From assembly GCA_941918925.1 (NCBI GenBank), contig OW799236.1, positions 83,416,213 to 83,480,212 of the forward strand: a stretch of DNA of 64,000 bases, given 5' to 3'. The DNA is from Phyto melanocephala (lineage: Eukaryota > Arthropoda > Insecta > Diptera > Rhinophoridae). Within the stretch, counting starts at the first letter, position 1. Every line of letters begins with the position of its first letter. The translations under genes were made by a program, and so were the position numbers. The notes beneath the pieces were generated by a model. It was not told the DNA's origin and did no database searches. It worked only from the letters and a program-made list of their open reading frames with translations. Positions 1 to 11,614 of the stretch are shown in pieces.

Positions 1-240
1 GTGTATGGTATGCTTTCTGAGATAAGAGCAAATAAACATGATTGCCTCTGGTTTTTCCCATACTTCTACCATTAACTTTAAAAGTTTTTAGCCCAAGTAT
101 AATTTATGGACACGTCTGCTACAGTTTGTGGATACGAAATTCCTCTGCGGCTATTCTACAACAAATTTTAAAAAATAGTTCACTAATTGACAAAATTATA
201 GGCAAAAATATGTTTTAATAATATCATTTTTGTTTTTTAC
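1..240. other. AT-rich flank, no feature seen
   Basis: This stretch does not match the first ~470 bp of the complete family A copy at 54,001-56,997. It is therefore flanking DNA or a replaced 5' part. No open frame or repeat is visible. Confidence 0.5.
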
Positions 241-242
241 TG

Positions 243-519
243 AACCATTGCTGTTTTTTGCGATAGTGTGGCAAAAGAGCAGTCAACCTCGACTCATCAT
301 CGTGCCCAACAATTGAGCATCAACATTGTCATTGAAAATTTGGACCATCAGATAGAGGAATGGTGCCAAGGAGGGGGGGGGGTCATTTGGCCGATATTTT
401 GTTAAATACATAATTGAACCGTACAAATATTATCATTACAAAAAGAAATAATAATAATTTCCTAAATAATTTGTTTCTTATTTAATTTCAACATCAGCCC
501 TTAAAATTGACCCACCCTT
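243..519 (+). pseudogene. Embedded mariner (DD41D-type) fragment inside family A copy 1
   Basis: From about 245 one frame reads IAVFCDSVAKEQSTSTHHRA then QQLSI, which resembles the second helix-turn-helix region of rosa-like DD41D mariner transposases (usually ...AVR.SVAE.P.TSTRRRAQQL). After an internal deletion the frame resumes as GHLADILLNT and a stop (about 380-410), matching the usual mariner C-terminal end (GGHL.DI.F.T). A TIR ending in CCCACCCTTTA lies at about 511-521. The catalytic domain is absent. The same deleted element sits in the copies at 54 kb and 60 kb, so it is part of the family A consensus. The resemblance is from memory of the family, not from an alignment. Confidence 0.65.
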
Positions 520-569
520 TATAACTTCGATATGCTACTAAAATTCTTTTGTAAATGTAGTCTTTCAAT

Positions 570-1890
570 GATAGTGGGCGTTAAAGTAGGCGTGTCAATA
601 AAGTTTCTGCTAATAAATACAACTTAGATATTTCAATATAGTCCTTTATTTTCCCAAAAACTTTGTCAATAGAGAAATTACATGAATTTAAGAAAACCCG
701 TTATATGGGAGGTAGGCGTTATAGTGGGCGTGTCACTTAAACTTTTTGGCACAACAACTACATTGATTAAAAGGATATATGTAGCAAATTTCCTCATCAT
801 ACCTCTAATTTTGTCTGTTTTATGAGCTTTGAAACTTCATTAACGGTAGATAACGTGAAAAGTGGGCGTCATAGTAGGCGTGTCAAAGTTATTTTTGCGA
901 ATGAGTACATTTTAGATGTTTCAATATAGCCTTTTATTATTCCAAAATCTTTTTTAATAGAGAAATTATATGAATTTTAGTTAAAACGTTATATGGGAGG
1001 TGGGTGTAAAAGTGGGCGTGGCACCTTAATTGTTTGGCACAATAATGACATTGCCTAGGGGGATATACGAAGCAAATTTGATCATTATACATCAAATTTT
1101 GGCGGTTTTATGAGCTTTTAAATTTCATTAACGGTAGATAACGTGAAAAGTGGGCGTTATAGTAGGCGTGTCAAAACTATTTTTGCGAATGAGTACATTT
1201 TAGATGTTTCAATACAGCCTTTTATTATTCCAAAATCTTTTTTAATAGAGAAATTATATGAATTTTAGGTAAAACGTTATATGGGAGGTGGGCGTAAAAG
1301 TAGGCGTGGCACCTTAATTTTTTTGTACAATAATGACACTGTCTAGGGGGATATACGTAGCAAATTTGATCATCATACATCAAATTTTGGCGGTTTTATG
1401 AGCTTTGAAATTTCATTAACGGTAGATAACGTGAAAAGTGGGCGTTATAGTAGGCGTGTCAAAGTTATTTTTGCGAATGAGTACATTTTAGATGTTTCAA
1501 TATAGAATTTTATTATTCCAAGATCTCTTTTAATAGAGAAATTATATGAATTTTAGTTAAAACGTTATATGGGAGGTGGGCGTAAAAGTGGGCGTGGCAC
1601 CTTAATTTTTTTGGCACAATAATGACATTGCCTAGGGGGATATACATAGCAAATTTGATCATCATACATCAAATTTTGGCGGTTTTATGAGCTTTTAAAT
1701 TTCATTAACGGTAGATAACGTGAAAAGTGGGCGTTATAGTAGGCGTGTCAAAGTTATTTTTGCGAATGAGTACATTTTAGATGTTTCAATATAGCCCTTT
1801 ATAATTCCAAAATCTTTGTTAATAGAGAAATTATATCAATTTTAGGTAAAACGTTATATGGGAGGTGGGCGTAAAAGTGGGCGTGGCACA
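570..1890. repeat. Tandem array, ~288-bp unit, internal to family A copy 1
   Basis: The landmark gtgggcgt(t/c)atagtaggcg starts at 862, 1150, 1438 and 1727, giving periods of 288, 288 and 289 bp. Partial units lie on both sides. Each unit carries one gtgggcg-ttatag-taggcgtgtcaa block and one ggaggtgggcgtaaaag block. It corresponds to the 287-bp array at 54.8-56.4 kb. Confidence 0.9.
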
Positions 1891-2509
1891 TTGGTTTTCC
1901 GTTGAAAAAAAGCCTTTCACCAAAAAGCAAAGTGTGCAAAATTTCAGAGTCGTACAACCAATTTTGTTGCTTTTATGACGTTTTTGTTTTTAAATATACC
2001 GAAAAATACACTGTGCGGTATAAATTTTCGTACATTTTGATCGATAACTCCTTTCCTAATGATTAGATTTAGCTAATTTTTGGTAAGAAATATTGCTTTG
2101 ACTCGAGAAATATATGTTCGAAGTTTCATGACTGTACGTTAATCCGTTTGGACACAATACCATTTTATTCGATGTTCGTAGGACACGGTTTTTTCGACCT
2201 ACTCTTGCATTCCGAGCTATAACTCACTTCCTAATATTCCGATATAGCCCAATTTCAATACCAAACAAACCTTGTCTATAAGAAAGATTCTGGCAAAATT
2301 TGAGCCTCCTAGCTTTTTCGGTGCGACCTCTATCGTGCTTTCAACAGACGGACAGACGGACAGACGGACGGACATAGCTAGATCGTCATCAAATCAAACC
2401 CTGATTCAGAATATATATACTTTATGGGGTCTAAAATGGATATTTCGATGTGTTACAAACGGAATGACAAAATGAATATACCCCCACCATTTTTTTGGTG
2501 GTGGGTATA

Positions 2510-2940
2510 AAAATTTTGTTTAACAATTCATTAAAGTGTAATGCTGATATATGCAAAAAATAATAAAAAAGGGTGTGAGTTACACTGCAACTTATCCGTA
2601 AAAATCTAGTAATATATTCGGATTTAAGGTTTTAGGTGAATATTCGCATTTGCGTTTTTATTCGAGAATATCGGTAGATATTGACATCACTAGTAGAGCG
2701 ACATGAGCATCTTTTTATATTGATGAGCCAGGCTGATAATTTTATACTAGAGCAAATACAGAAACCAATAAAATAAGATGAGTATATGTTGTCCTTAAAA
2801 ACAAGCTTGAGCTCAGTTTTTATTTGCAAAATTAATTGCTAAATTTATAGTTGTTTTACGTAAAGAAGCACCCCAATGTTTTAGCGATATATTGGATTAT
2901 AATTTAATATAGAAAGTAGAGTAGAAATGAGGTTTGTAAG
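2510..2940. other. Gene-free AT-rich DNA
   Basis: No open frame, inverted repeat or recognisable element is visible. Confidence 0.5.
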
Positions 2941-3178
2941 TAGGTGAAGCAATCGGTACCAAAGGGTCATTCTTATACGACTCACTATTACATTAAAATT
3001 CACAGTTTTTTCTTGATGGTTAACTTTCGTCACCAAATATCCCTGATATTTAATCCATCCTCCCCTCTTGGCAGAAATGTAGTTAAGGTACTCGCATATG
3101 TCCGGAGGCCCCTGTGATGGATAGTTGCTCTGGTCACAGAGCATGGTTATTTCAAAAATCATATGCACAAGATTTAAG
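2940..3178 (-). other. Possible protein-coding relic of unknown family
   Basis: On the minus strand an open frame of better codon balance than its surroundings reads through ...CEYLNYISAKRGGWIKYQG and on to ...VSRIRMTLWYR. The spacing of RGG, GY and W-R faintly recalls a FLYWCH zinc finger, but the expected Cys/His ligands are not in frame. It runs tail to tail against the LINE relic at 3,181. I cannot assign a function. Confidence 0.15.
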
Positions 3179-3180
3179 TT

Positions 3181-3396
3181 GTGGAGGATGATGATTGCAG
3201 AATGTGCCTTAAGACTGTTGAGACGGCGGCGCATGTGGTACGTGAGTGTCCAGCATTGGCTGGCAGCAGATTTAGTACCACCGTCAAGCACTTGTTGGAT
3301 GTGAGAGCTATGGAGGAAATTAGTCTGGTTCAATTGCTGGTGATTACGAAGGACGATGCGATGAGGATTGTAGATAATCAACAGTCTACAATGTGA
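3181..3396 (+). pseudogene. LINE ORF2 C-terminal fragment
   Basis: The frame starts in the middle of a protein and ends at a TGA at 3,394. It reads DDDCRMCLKTVETAAHVVRE and then CPAL. The C-x2-C ... ET-x2-H-x4-C pattern is the cysteine-rich tail that follows reverse transcriptase in R1/I/LOA-type non-LTR retrotransposons. About 70 residues survive of a protein that is normally over 1,000. There is no reverse transcriptase nearby, so this is a severely 5'-truncated copy, as is typical of target-primed insertion. Its 3' UTR may continue downstream, but I see no clear end. Confidence 0.7.
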
Positions 3397-3399
3397 AGT

Positions 3400-5635
3400 C
3401 ATGATTGTCTAACGAAATCACCTGTGGCAGCACAAGACGAGTGAGACCAATGATACCTCTTCGGTATCCATGAAATATTTTGCGGAAAGGAGGGGGTCGA
3501 AAAGAGACCTGTTTATGGTAGAAGTCTAATTCGGTATCCTTTCTACTTGTATACATATAATATATATACATACATATGTGACCTTCTCTGAGAAAAGGGA
3601 GCAAGTGTGAGAAAAATAAGTTTTGAAAAAAACGCATTTAAAGTTTTATAACGCATTATCACTGTGATCACACCATCAGTTGGAAGATGCAATTTGGTAC
3701 AATTAGTTATGATTGGGTGCCGACTTTGATGACGTCATGCCTATGTGATAACGTATTTCTTTCGCTTTTAGTGTGACAATACCTTTTCTGTTGTTGCTGA
3801 TCTGTTTGTCATGATCTCGATGCTTGATACTTATGCCGCAACCAGTGGGGTAAATAAATTTTTATCAGAAATCTAATTCATTTCATCATATTCTACACCC
3901 TTTTGTATACCAGAATCCACTCTTTAGTCCAAACCCGTCACATATATAGTATTTATTCTCTTAGGTTCTCTCTTCGATGTCCGATAGGCATACATATATA
4001 CATGTATTTTTTCGGACTTCGATTGTATTTGAACAATGCTTTTTGCAAATATATAATTCAAATAAACATTATAAGAATACTATTGGATATTGGCAAACAT
4101 AAGGTTTCAACTCAGTTATTCAAATTTGTTTACTATTATTTAAAATCTGCATATATGACACTCATTTCAAACAACAAAGCAAAAATTTAGTCTCTTAAAA
4201 CTTAAATGACCTTTTAAAGGTGTTTTTTTTATAAAATTCGCAAACACAAACCACAATTAATACTTTATTTAAAAAAACAACACCTTCTGTTAGTGATGAT
4301 GCACAGTTAAAAACCAATATTGATTACCACCGCAGCTTTCTTTTGTTCGAACAAAATAAATTATTTAAGGCGTATAAGATCCAAATGGTTAATTATAAAG
4401 AAATCATTATAACAATATTCGCAAATAATTAAAGAAATATTTTCATTTCATCTCTTTATGACTTCAAACTGTTTTTGTTTTGCATATGGTCTGGCTTTGA
4501 TGTATAATGTTGTGAATATGGGATGAAGTATTTGAAATTGTAACGGTTGATTGGTTTGATGTCTATTATTTTTGCATTACCTTTTTGCAAAAATTAATTA
4601 ATTGTTTTATTTTTCGCAATTATATTAACGGCTTGCCATACGTTGTAAAGTTTAATCATCAAACTACAAGTACACCTTATAGCCATACATAAATACCTGC
4701 CATTGTGCCACCTTCACATCAGTATTATTGATCGCATTGAAGAACGATCATCACGATTTATGTTTCGTTTTGTTGTTGTTTCTTTTTTTTTTGTATTTTA
4801 AACATTTTTTCTGGTTCAAGTAAGTAAGTGTGCAAAATTTTTTTTGGCATAACTTTTGTGCGGTGATTTATGAATACTTTTATTTGTTAAAAAAAAACTG
4901 CAAAACTTACACCGTTTTCATATTGTTTTTGGTTACGAACAAAATTTTTTATGTAAATGTTGTCGATCTTTTCTATATCAATATGTTGTCCTATTTGCGA
5001 AGCTTCAGATTTTTTTTATACTTTTTTTTAACTTTATTAATTAATTAATAAATTGTTTTAATTTTGGAATAAAATTAAATAATTAAAAAAAAAACCGATC
5101 ACAAGCTGGGGAGGTACATAATGAATTAAAATATTTATTCGCTTTAACTTTGTAACTTAAGTACCGCTATGAAGTCAACTTATTAACAGGACTGTTAGCA
5201 AATTAGACACTTATAAAGTTAAAACGTTATTATCATTGAATACCTAGTTAGAAGTATTATTTAATAAATATTCAGAATGGAACTCAATAGTCTGGTTGCA
5301 GGTTTAGTTTTTACTAGAGACTTTAGTCTCTGGTCTGGCCAATGGCCTTCCTTACACCGCTCGATTAATAAAAAAAAATATAATTTGTAATTATATTGAA
5401 ATCAAATAAAACAATAAAGTAACAAACTTATGATAGTAAGATGTCGCTATTGGAGACCAAAATTTAAAATAAATTTCTTCCTTACCCGAACTCTATTACA
5501 TATTTGAACGTCCCTTAAAACGAAAAATTATGTAGGCGAGATATTAATCACTCTATTGGAAGATGTCATAATTTCCATAAATGGCGTAGTACATCAAGAG
5601 CATAGAATAATTATGTAAGCAATTTTGAGTCGAAT
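3400..5635. other. Gene-free AT-rich DNA
   Basis: Long A and T runs and short simple repeats. The open frames here are short and of unbiased composition. No transposon terminus is recognised. Confidence 0.5.
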
Positions 5636-6121
5636 ATCATCATAAGGTATAAGGCGTATTATCATTTAAACGGTTACGTCAATATACAAAATCTTCATTT
5701 CTGGGTTAGTGAAAATCCGCGTGATGCGCGAAAAGTCATTTCATTCACTCAAAGTGGTGGTGGGGTGATCACACCTTAATTTTTGAGGACGCTATTAGCA
5801 ATATGGTTGCTGTTGCTGAAAAGCGCTACAGGGCCATGATAAACGACTTTTTACTGCCGTAATTTAATGAGCAGAGCTTGGTAAATATGTGGTGTCCACA
5901 AGGCGGGAAATCGCACACACAGCAGGAACCATAAGAGTTATTGTTAAAGTACTGTATTCGGGATCACTATTTGTAACAACAGGCACCACCGCATCACATG
6001 AGGATATTATTCGATAGCTAACGCTGAAAAATTTACAAAAGGGGATGAAAAATGCGATAAAACCACAGATATATACCAACACTGGCGGTAGCCACTTGGC
6101 GAATGTTATCTTTTTCACTTA
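5636..6121 (+). pseudogene. Mariner (DD41D-like) transposase remnant
   Basis: Decayed transposase relic. The frame shows HLNGYVNIQNLHFWVSENPR at about 5,665-5,725. It then shows GGGVI-TP, AEKRYRAMINDFLLP, a stop, and NMW-PQGG-KSHT, the counterpart of the family motif MWFQQDGA.CHT. The end, about 6,085-6,121, reads GGSHLANVIFFT and a stop, the typical last residues. The first catalytic Asp position (SDEAH in relatives) reads RYKAY, and the second (QQD) reads PQGG, so the catalytic residues are gone. The third-Asp region is not readable. The N-terminal DNA-binding half is missing. I place it in the same broad family as the copies at 31.8 and 34.3 kb. Confidence 0.65.
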
Positions 6122-6795
6122 ACAAACAGGTCTAAATAAAGATTTTCATCGCTCAAAAACATTTTTTTTAGTAAAAAGGCTCATAAAAAACAAAATTGGA
6201 AGATTATATTGGCGCCTTCCTGTATAATCTTAAAGGAAAATAGTTATTGGCGCGTATTGTCTACCTTAATTGTTGCACAAGGATACAATTAATATTAATG
6301 GAGTTTTGACAGTTTGATTGACACACTATTCCTATTGTTGGAATCAAAGTGGAATTTAATTTCGAAAATACATGCCGAATAAGCATATTAATTGTAAAAT
6401 CACACGGCTGAATCATAAAATAAAGCAAAAATTGGAGCATTGAAAAAGCGTTGCATAAACAAATAACAATGGAATGGACATGCTCCAACATCGAACATGA
6501 TAAATATTTTTGATTTGTGAAAAATATTTATTATTTAAAAACAATGACTACATACTTATTCTAAGTTAATCCATCAAACAAAGATTTGTTTATTTTAAAA
6601 GGGTCCTTGTTTGTTATGATGTTTTAGAAAGTGTGTTAGACTTAATAGTAGTTATGCCGAAGATGATGATGTTTAACAAATTAAAGCTAAAACAGCCAAT
6701 GGTGAATATAAGAAAATCGAGAAAATATATGTCTCGCTAATTTCACTGACTTAAATGCTTTAAAAAAAAACTAAGCGTTAACTACTGCACATATT
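6122..6795. other. Gene-free AT-rich DNA
   Basis: No element terminus or coding bias is seen. Confidence 0.5.
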
Positions 6796-6799
6796 TTGT

Positions 6800-6925
6800 A
6801 TCTTTAGGTGGACTAATCTGCCAGTCTGGGGGTTGCGGGGTCGATTCCCGTAAGAGTTTCTTGTTTTTTTTTCACTACAACGGGCAAATGGTTTTCGTTA
6901 CTCAGCTCGGTTAGAATGTAATTTG
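6800..6925 (+). repeat. tRNA-derived SINE fragment
   Basis: A polymerase III box B-like sequence, GGGTCGATTCC (6,838-6,848), is preceded by a tRNA-like stretch ending tctgggggttgcg. The same stretch lies beside box B in the SINE at 60.0-60.2 kb, with a short deletion here. A C/T-rich segment follows. The rest of the SINE body and the tail are not recognisable, so this is a partial copy. It is not a functional tRNA gene, because no acceptor stem pairs. Confidence 0.55.
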
Positions 6926-7094
6926 TAATTGTATTGTAATAAAAATAAACAAACAAAAAACAATTTTGTATCTTGTTTCAGTTTTTTAATATGTTCAAAC
7001 TTTTTGTCTTCATTCTTATGTTTGCAGATAATCTTAATTAAATTGGACAGACACATACTGAGTGAAAAAAAAAATTTGAAAAAATTTATGTTAA

Positions 7095-7864
7095 CCCTAG
7101 ATGGACTTTCTTATTTTTAATGCACAAAGTACTTTCTTCGTCGCATCGACGAAGTCTATTTAAAATCAGCTCTAGATTCAACAAAATATAAGAAAATATA
7201 TTTTTTCATTTTTAGATAACAATATTGTTTTGTTTGTATTCATATAACTAAAAAAAAATAACAAATTTTAAGTTTATTAAAAAAAAAACAAAAATTCTAC
7301 TTTTTTATTTTGATTTTTAAGAAAAAGGAGTTTTGAAAAGTCTTAAAAGGCAGTATTTTAAATCACATAGTGTTCAGTTATTTCAGATATCCTTAAAACA
7401 GTTACTTAAAACTAAAAAATAAGATAAATCTTGTTTAATTTGGACGCTTTTTACAGCAAGAGACACTAATATCAAGTTTGTGTTCTCCACAGATGTGCTT
7501 TTTGCATGTTGCACATGCCGATTTTGTCATTCGTCCTTTGCTGTATTTTGGCGCTAGTTTTTGGTTCTGTTCTATTGTCTGATTGACCGTCATCAACACT
7601 TCATTTTGTATATACTGTGAATAAAAACACTTAAATTTTAATCCAAAAAGTTACATAAAGAACTTTGTTCGACGTTTCGACGAACACCAACTTAAAAAAA
7701 TCACACTTACACACAAGTTACGGAGCTGTGTGTTTCAAAACTTCAGCAGCTTGGTAACAACTAAAGCTACAAGGGAAATAAGCAAACTTACGTGAGTAAT
7801 ATGCCAAATAAATGACAATTACAAAATGATGTTCGTCGATTCGACGAAGAAAGTATTTGTAGGG
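7095..7864 (-). mobile_element. Non-autonomous piggyBac-type element
   Basis: The left end is TTAA (7,091-7,094) followed by CCCTAGATGGAC. The right end reads GTAGGG at 7,859-7,864 and is followed by TAAA, a probably decayed TTAA. Both ends share a subterminal block, ACTTTCTTCGTCG-ATCGACGAA (left about 7,127-7,160, right about 7,831-7,855), in inverted orientation. It holds a palindrome, TTCGTCG-n3-CGACGAA. A related copy lies near 7,668. TTAA targets and CCCT...AGGG ends are diagnostic of piggyBac, and the coding relic inside agrees. Most of the transposase is deleted. Confidence 0.75.
7435..7612 (-). pseudogene. piggyBac transposase C-terminal cysteine-rich fragment
   Basis: The minus-strand frame ends ...ACATCKKHICGEHKLDISVS and CCKKRPN before a TAA (7,435-7,437). 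C-x2-C-x4-C-x2-H...C-C is the RING/PHD-like cysteine cluster that ends piggyBac transposases and binds the element's terminal repeats. Only about 55 residues remain of a normal ~590. The DDD catalytic core is absent. The frame upstream begins just after a cag, which could be a splice acceptor, but no upstream exon is visible. It lies inside the piggyBac-ended element and points the same way. Confidence 0.7.
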
Positions 7865-8265
7865 TAAAAATTAAGATTTCCGATTTTCTAAATAAGTTTT
7901 GGTCACAGTTGCATCTTATAGTTTATCAATTATGGTCTTGAAACTGTCAGTGATGACAAGTTACTAAATTGGTATATATAAATGTTACAGTATTAATTTG
8001 TGACCTCAGAAAGCCTATAGTTATATTCAGAATCCTAATAGACGTGCAAAAGATTTTAGCTTTGTATTAATTTCCATCCGTCTTTTTAAAATCTTTTATC
8101 AAATATACAGTCGAAAGAATAGATATTTAAGATCAGTTATGTAGACACAGTTTCGGCGGAGAAATGAGAAATATTACACAACTGCCTCTGTTAATGAAAA
8201 TAAAGTTCACCATGAAATAATATAAAATCCAACATGACCTCTACAACAATATGGTGGTTAACTTA
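7865..8265. other. Gene-free AT-rich DNA
   Basis: No feature seen. Confidence 0.5.
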
Positions 8266-8270
8266 TTTTT

Positions 8271-8870
8271 TATACCCACCACCAAAAAATTGTGTTGTGG
8301 GATAAACTCATTTTGTAATTCCGTTTGTAGCACTTAAAAAAAATAAAGTATCTTCTCAATCCATATATTATGAATGTAGTTATAGATCAAAATGTATGAA
8401 ACTTTACCCTGTTCATTGTCGGTTTTAGTCTATTTGATATTTAAATGTCATAAAACCCACAGAATTAGATCTGCGATTGTAAAATTTTGCAAATATAGGT
8501 GGCACGCCCATTTAACGCTCACCTCCTATATATCGCTTTTCCTTAAATTCATTTAATTTCGCTATGGAAAAAAATTTCAAAGAATAATGGTCTCTGTGTT
8601 TTAGTGTCTAAGTAGAATTAAATTCAGAAATAACTTTGATACGCCTACTTAAACTACCATATAACGATTCTCCTTAAATTCACTTTCTCTTGTTTAATAC
8701 CATCAAAGTATTGGTATCAAATTTTGATAAGAAGGATACAGTAAAACCGGAAGAAATACAAAGCCAAGATGGCGTATTACATATTGTTTGAATCAGAGAA
8801 TAATCATTAACCTCTTTCATAAAGCTACGCCCAATAATTTTGTTTAAGTGCCGTATAATGAATTTCTACA
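8271..8870 (+). mobile_element. Old DINE-like family A copy 5
   Basis: It begins TATACCCACCACCAAAAAAT at 8,271, followed by a degenerate cattttgtaattccgtttgtag block. Eroded cgcccat/taacgctcacctcc units lie near 8,500-8,530 and 8,640-8,660. The (gtctgtcc) block has been deleted and the 3' hairpin end is lost. It is more diverged than copies 1-3, so it is older. Confidence 0.65.
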
Positions 8871-9898
8871 TTAAAACATATTAGTAAAGGTTAAAAAAGA
8901 TTCAGCATGGTGGACTACTGCACTCTTACTCCCATTAGCAAAATATTTTTTTATATTATTTTTTTAATTATTCTTATATTTGGTTTTCTTTTTGGCTTAA
9001 GAAATGGTGTAAAATTTTTTTTAATAAAATAGATTTTTAATTCTTCATTGTATTTATTTTTTGCATGTTTTCTGATGTATTGTTTAAACTCTTGTCGATT
9101 TGTGGCCTAACTGTGATGATATCAATACACGCTCTTTTATTTTTGCTTCAAAATTTTGATTTGGTTTTGCTTTATTTCATTTTAACTGGCTTGTCGGATT
9201 TGCCTTTAGTGGCAAAAGTAAGTCTTAGTTTATTTTTTTTTGTGGTAAATTTCTTTTCTTTAAGTTGCCATTTGACCTATTCACCCACTATTGGTTCACT
9301 TATTGTTATTTGTATATTTCTGTTACTTGTCTTTAGTTTCATATATTATTGTCTTCATTTATTTTTCTTTCGCTTTTATTTTATACTTTGGCTTTGTTTT
9401 CAATTTTTACTTTAAGGAAACATTTGCACGCCTCAAAAATGGACATTTCTAAAGTTAACTATTTCCTTAAACAGCCAAGTGAAATTTTTCGTTTATTTTT
9501 TACTTTATTTGCCTGGAGTTTTTTTTAAGTTTTCTTTTTATTTTGCATAAGAGACTAAAAAACACGCCTTTTGTTAGCAGCTGGTAGATTTTGGTTTATT
9601 TTTGTTTTTGTGTCTTTTTGTATTTTAATTTCATGTCACATGTTAATAATATGGCAACTCTTTGTGTAGTTTTTTTTTTAATCTTCCAAAAGTGAACTGT
9701 ATTTGAAATTGTTATCGTAATCTTAACATTTAGATCATTTGACATGCATGATGAGACAGTAGCGTATTTGATATGCTTCTTATATGTATGGGTGTATATC
9801 TTGTAAAGGCTCAAGGAAAAACTTTTTAAAATGACATTCCTACTTTTATAAAATTATAAGAACAAGTAAATGAAAGTAAATTAAAAACAATGTTATGC
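8871..9898. other. Gene-free, T-rich DNA
   Basis: A 116-codon hydrophobic open frame at 9,065-9,415 is explained by the T-rich strand (codons TTT, TTA, ATT). I see no sign of a gene. Confidence 0.5.
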
Positions 9899-9901
9899 TT
9901 A

Positions 9902-10209
9902 AGGCTATAATACACGGCATGTTTTTTACACCTGACTTAAAAATTTGTGAGACATATGTAAATCTACATGTCTGTCAAAATTGTACTTTTACGCTGACTG
10001 CTTTGCAGCAGCAGAGATTTCTGCCAACGGCTGATGTCACATGTTGGCACAGAAGAAAATAGAGCGCACTCTAATTAAAATTTTGTCAGATGGCTCAACA
10101 CATGTTTTTTTACAGAAGTAATGTTTTAAGGGTAACACACGACATGTTTGTATTAGCAGTGGAGAATTTAACAAGTCAGATGTAAAAAAAATGCCGTGTA
10201 TTAGCTCCT
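9902..10209. mobile_element. MITE with TTA target duplication (PIF/Harbinger-like)
   Basis: The ends are AGGCTATAATACACGGCATG on the left and the complement of AGGAGCTAATACACGGCATT on the right. The inverted similarity continues through ttttttacacctgactt / ttttttttacatctgactt. The flanking trinucleotide TTA occurs at 9,899-9,901 and 10,210-10,212. A 3-bp TWA target duplication with AGG-type ends fits PIF/Harbinger; the superfamily is inferred. It is 308 bp with no coding capacity. A partial relative lies at 27,262-27,339. Confidence 0.75.
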
Positions 10210-10252
10210 TTAATGCTAAACTTTATCAATAAGCTTCTGTAAAAGTTTAATA

Positions 10253-10845
10253 CAGGCAAAACTCGGTATACCGAATATCGCTTAAAAGAAATCCCGATAT
10301 AATGAACGTTAAATTTGTTTATGCTGAATACCTTATATAGCGAACATTAAAATTATTTTGTTATCGATATAAGGGAAGGCAAAAAGCAACAAAACAAAGG
10401 ACAAACTACCAGCGTATGTTTAAACACTGCAAATATTTTAAAACAATATTGCTCTACATAATGAATGACAAAAAATAACGCAAGGCCTTTGCACCAAATA
10501 TATTAAAGAAATTAACACGCTAGAATACCGTTTCTTTTTTGTTTGACAACATATTTTAAAGCAAACTGACTTAAACTATTTTATTACAATTAAAGGTGTT
10601 CACGTATTAGAGTGAACTTGAAATAGAAAGATTAAACAAATTTCGTAGAAAGAAATTAAGAATTATTTCGGAGTAAGAATTATAAAATTTTAGTAAAATA
10701 TATGGAAAAATAAAATCTTCTTAATGAGCTCTAAAAAATATTTAATAAAATGTTGTTCTTACTAGTCCCTGATAATAAAAAAAAAACTGTGAGATATAAC
10801 GAATGAAACTCGCTTTAAAGCGTTCGATATACCGGCATTTGCCTG
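10253..10845. mobile_element. pogo/Tigger-like MITE, 593 bp
   Basis: The termini are CAGGCAAAACTCGGTATACC on the left and its degenerate complement GGTATATCGAACGC / GGCATTTGCCTG on the right, with TA on each side (10,251-10,252 and 10,846-10,847). Subterminal gatataatgaac / gatataacgaa repeats are typical of pogo/Tigger ends. The interior has no coding sequence. Confidence 0.75.
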
Positions 10846-10847
10846 TA

Positions 10848-11610
10848 TTGTAATTTAAGGTGGGGGCAAAATAATTTTTTTAATTCTCAATATTAGTTTT
10901 ACTTCCTGTAGTTATACAAACACTTGAATAATTAGTTCTATTAATATTATTATTCAAAAAGAAGAACAATAAGCTTTTATTAGTTTTATCTAAATTTTAC
11001 TCATAATCTAAAAAAACACTTGTAGTAGTTCATTACAATTGTTTATCTGTTCAGTTTACATTTATCCTTCCGCTTTGTTTATTACCGCCACTGATGCCAG
11101 CCATTTGTGATGCAGTTAAATATCGCCTACTACATGTTCCACAGTTAAATGATTTGCTTAACCCAAGACCAAAAAGTCTTTTACAATTTAACCGTTTCGC
11201 TCAAGCACTATGATGATTTAAAACAAACACGCCATCATCTCATTCATTAAGTTTTAACATTTTACTTTATTGTAACAATATTTTCTTCTCTGCACAATCA
11301 GTCGCTAAAAAATGAAAACGTTTTTCGTTATGTTCAAGTGATTGAATGTTAAGTATATTCAGTTTGTTAAAGGGTTTGTATAAAGAAAATTTGTTTTATT
11401 GAGTTATTAAGCATTGAACGAATTTTAAAATCTTTGGGTGTTATGAAAGTTTAAAGCAATGTCTCCATATACTTGTATTGAAATCAAGAGAAACCCATTA
11501 TTACACACACTAAACTAAAGTCGTTGCAATATTCAGTCGCAATCTGTTCCACCTTATCTTAGCAGATATCTTTATGTTTTTTATTTAACGAGGTAAAATG
11601 CTCTTAAAAT
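10848..11610. other. Gene-free AT-rich DNA
   Basis: No feature seen. Confidence 0.5.
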
Positions 11611-11614
11611 TTCA

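Larger units (their letters stand above)
241..2509 (-). mobile_element. Long DINE-1/Helentron-like element, family A copy 1, truncated
   Basis: Non-autonomous repeat. I infer it belongs to the DINE-1/INE-1 group (Helentron-associated, rolling-circle). Its 5' terminus lies on the minus strand at 2,480-2,509, where TATACCCxCCACC and GGTGGxGGGTATA form a stem around a poly-T/A loop. Next to it are the accccataaagtatatat block and the (gtctgtcc)n block that also mark Drosophila DINE-1. Several gtgggcg/cgcccac tandem units fill the middle. The 3' hairpin end present in the copy at 54 kb is missing here, because the match stops inside the embedded mariner piece near 241. It encodes nothing of its own. 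The class is inferred from architecture, while the family relationship to the 54-kb and 59-kb copies is direct sequence identity. Confidence 0.75.

Noticed and set aside
570..1890. CRISPR-like or host satellite array
   Set aside because: Units of 288 bp have no short repeat/unique spacer structure and lie within DINE-like ends.
2973..2990. ttatacgactcactatta, close to the T7 promoter core; possible vector contamination
   Set aside because: It differs at three of 18 positions and is not followed by vector polylinker; the surroundings are ordinary fly-like DNA. Taken as chance.
9065..9415. 116-codon hydrophobic membrane-protein-like frame
   Set aside because: It lies in a strongly T-rich strand that produces Phe/Leu/Ile runs. 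No start context, no neighbours and no family resemblance.
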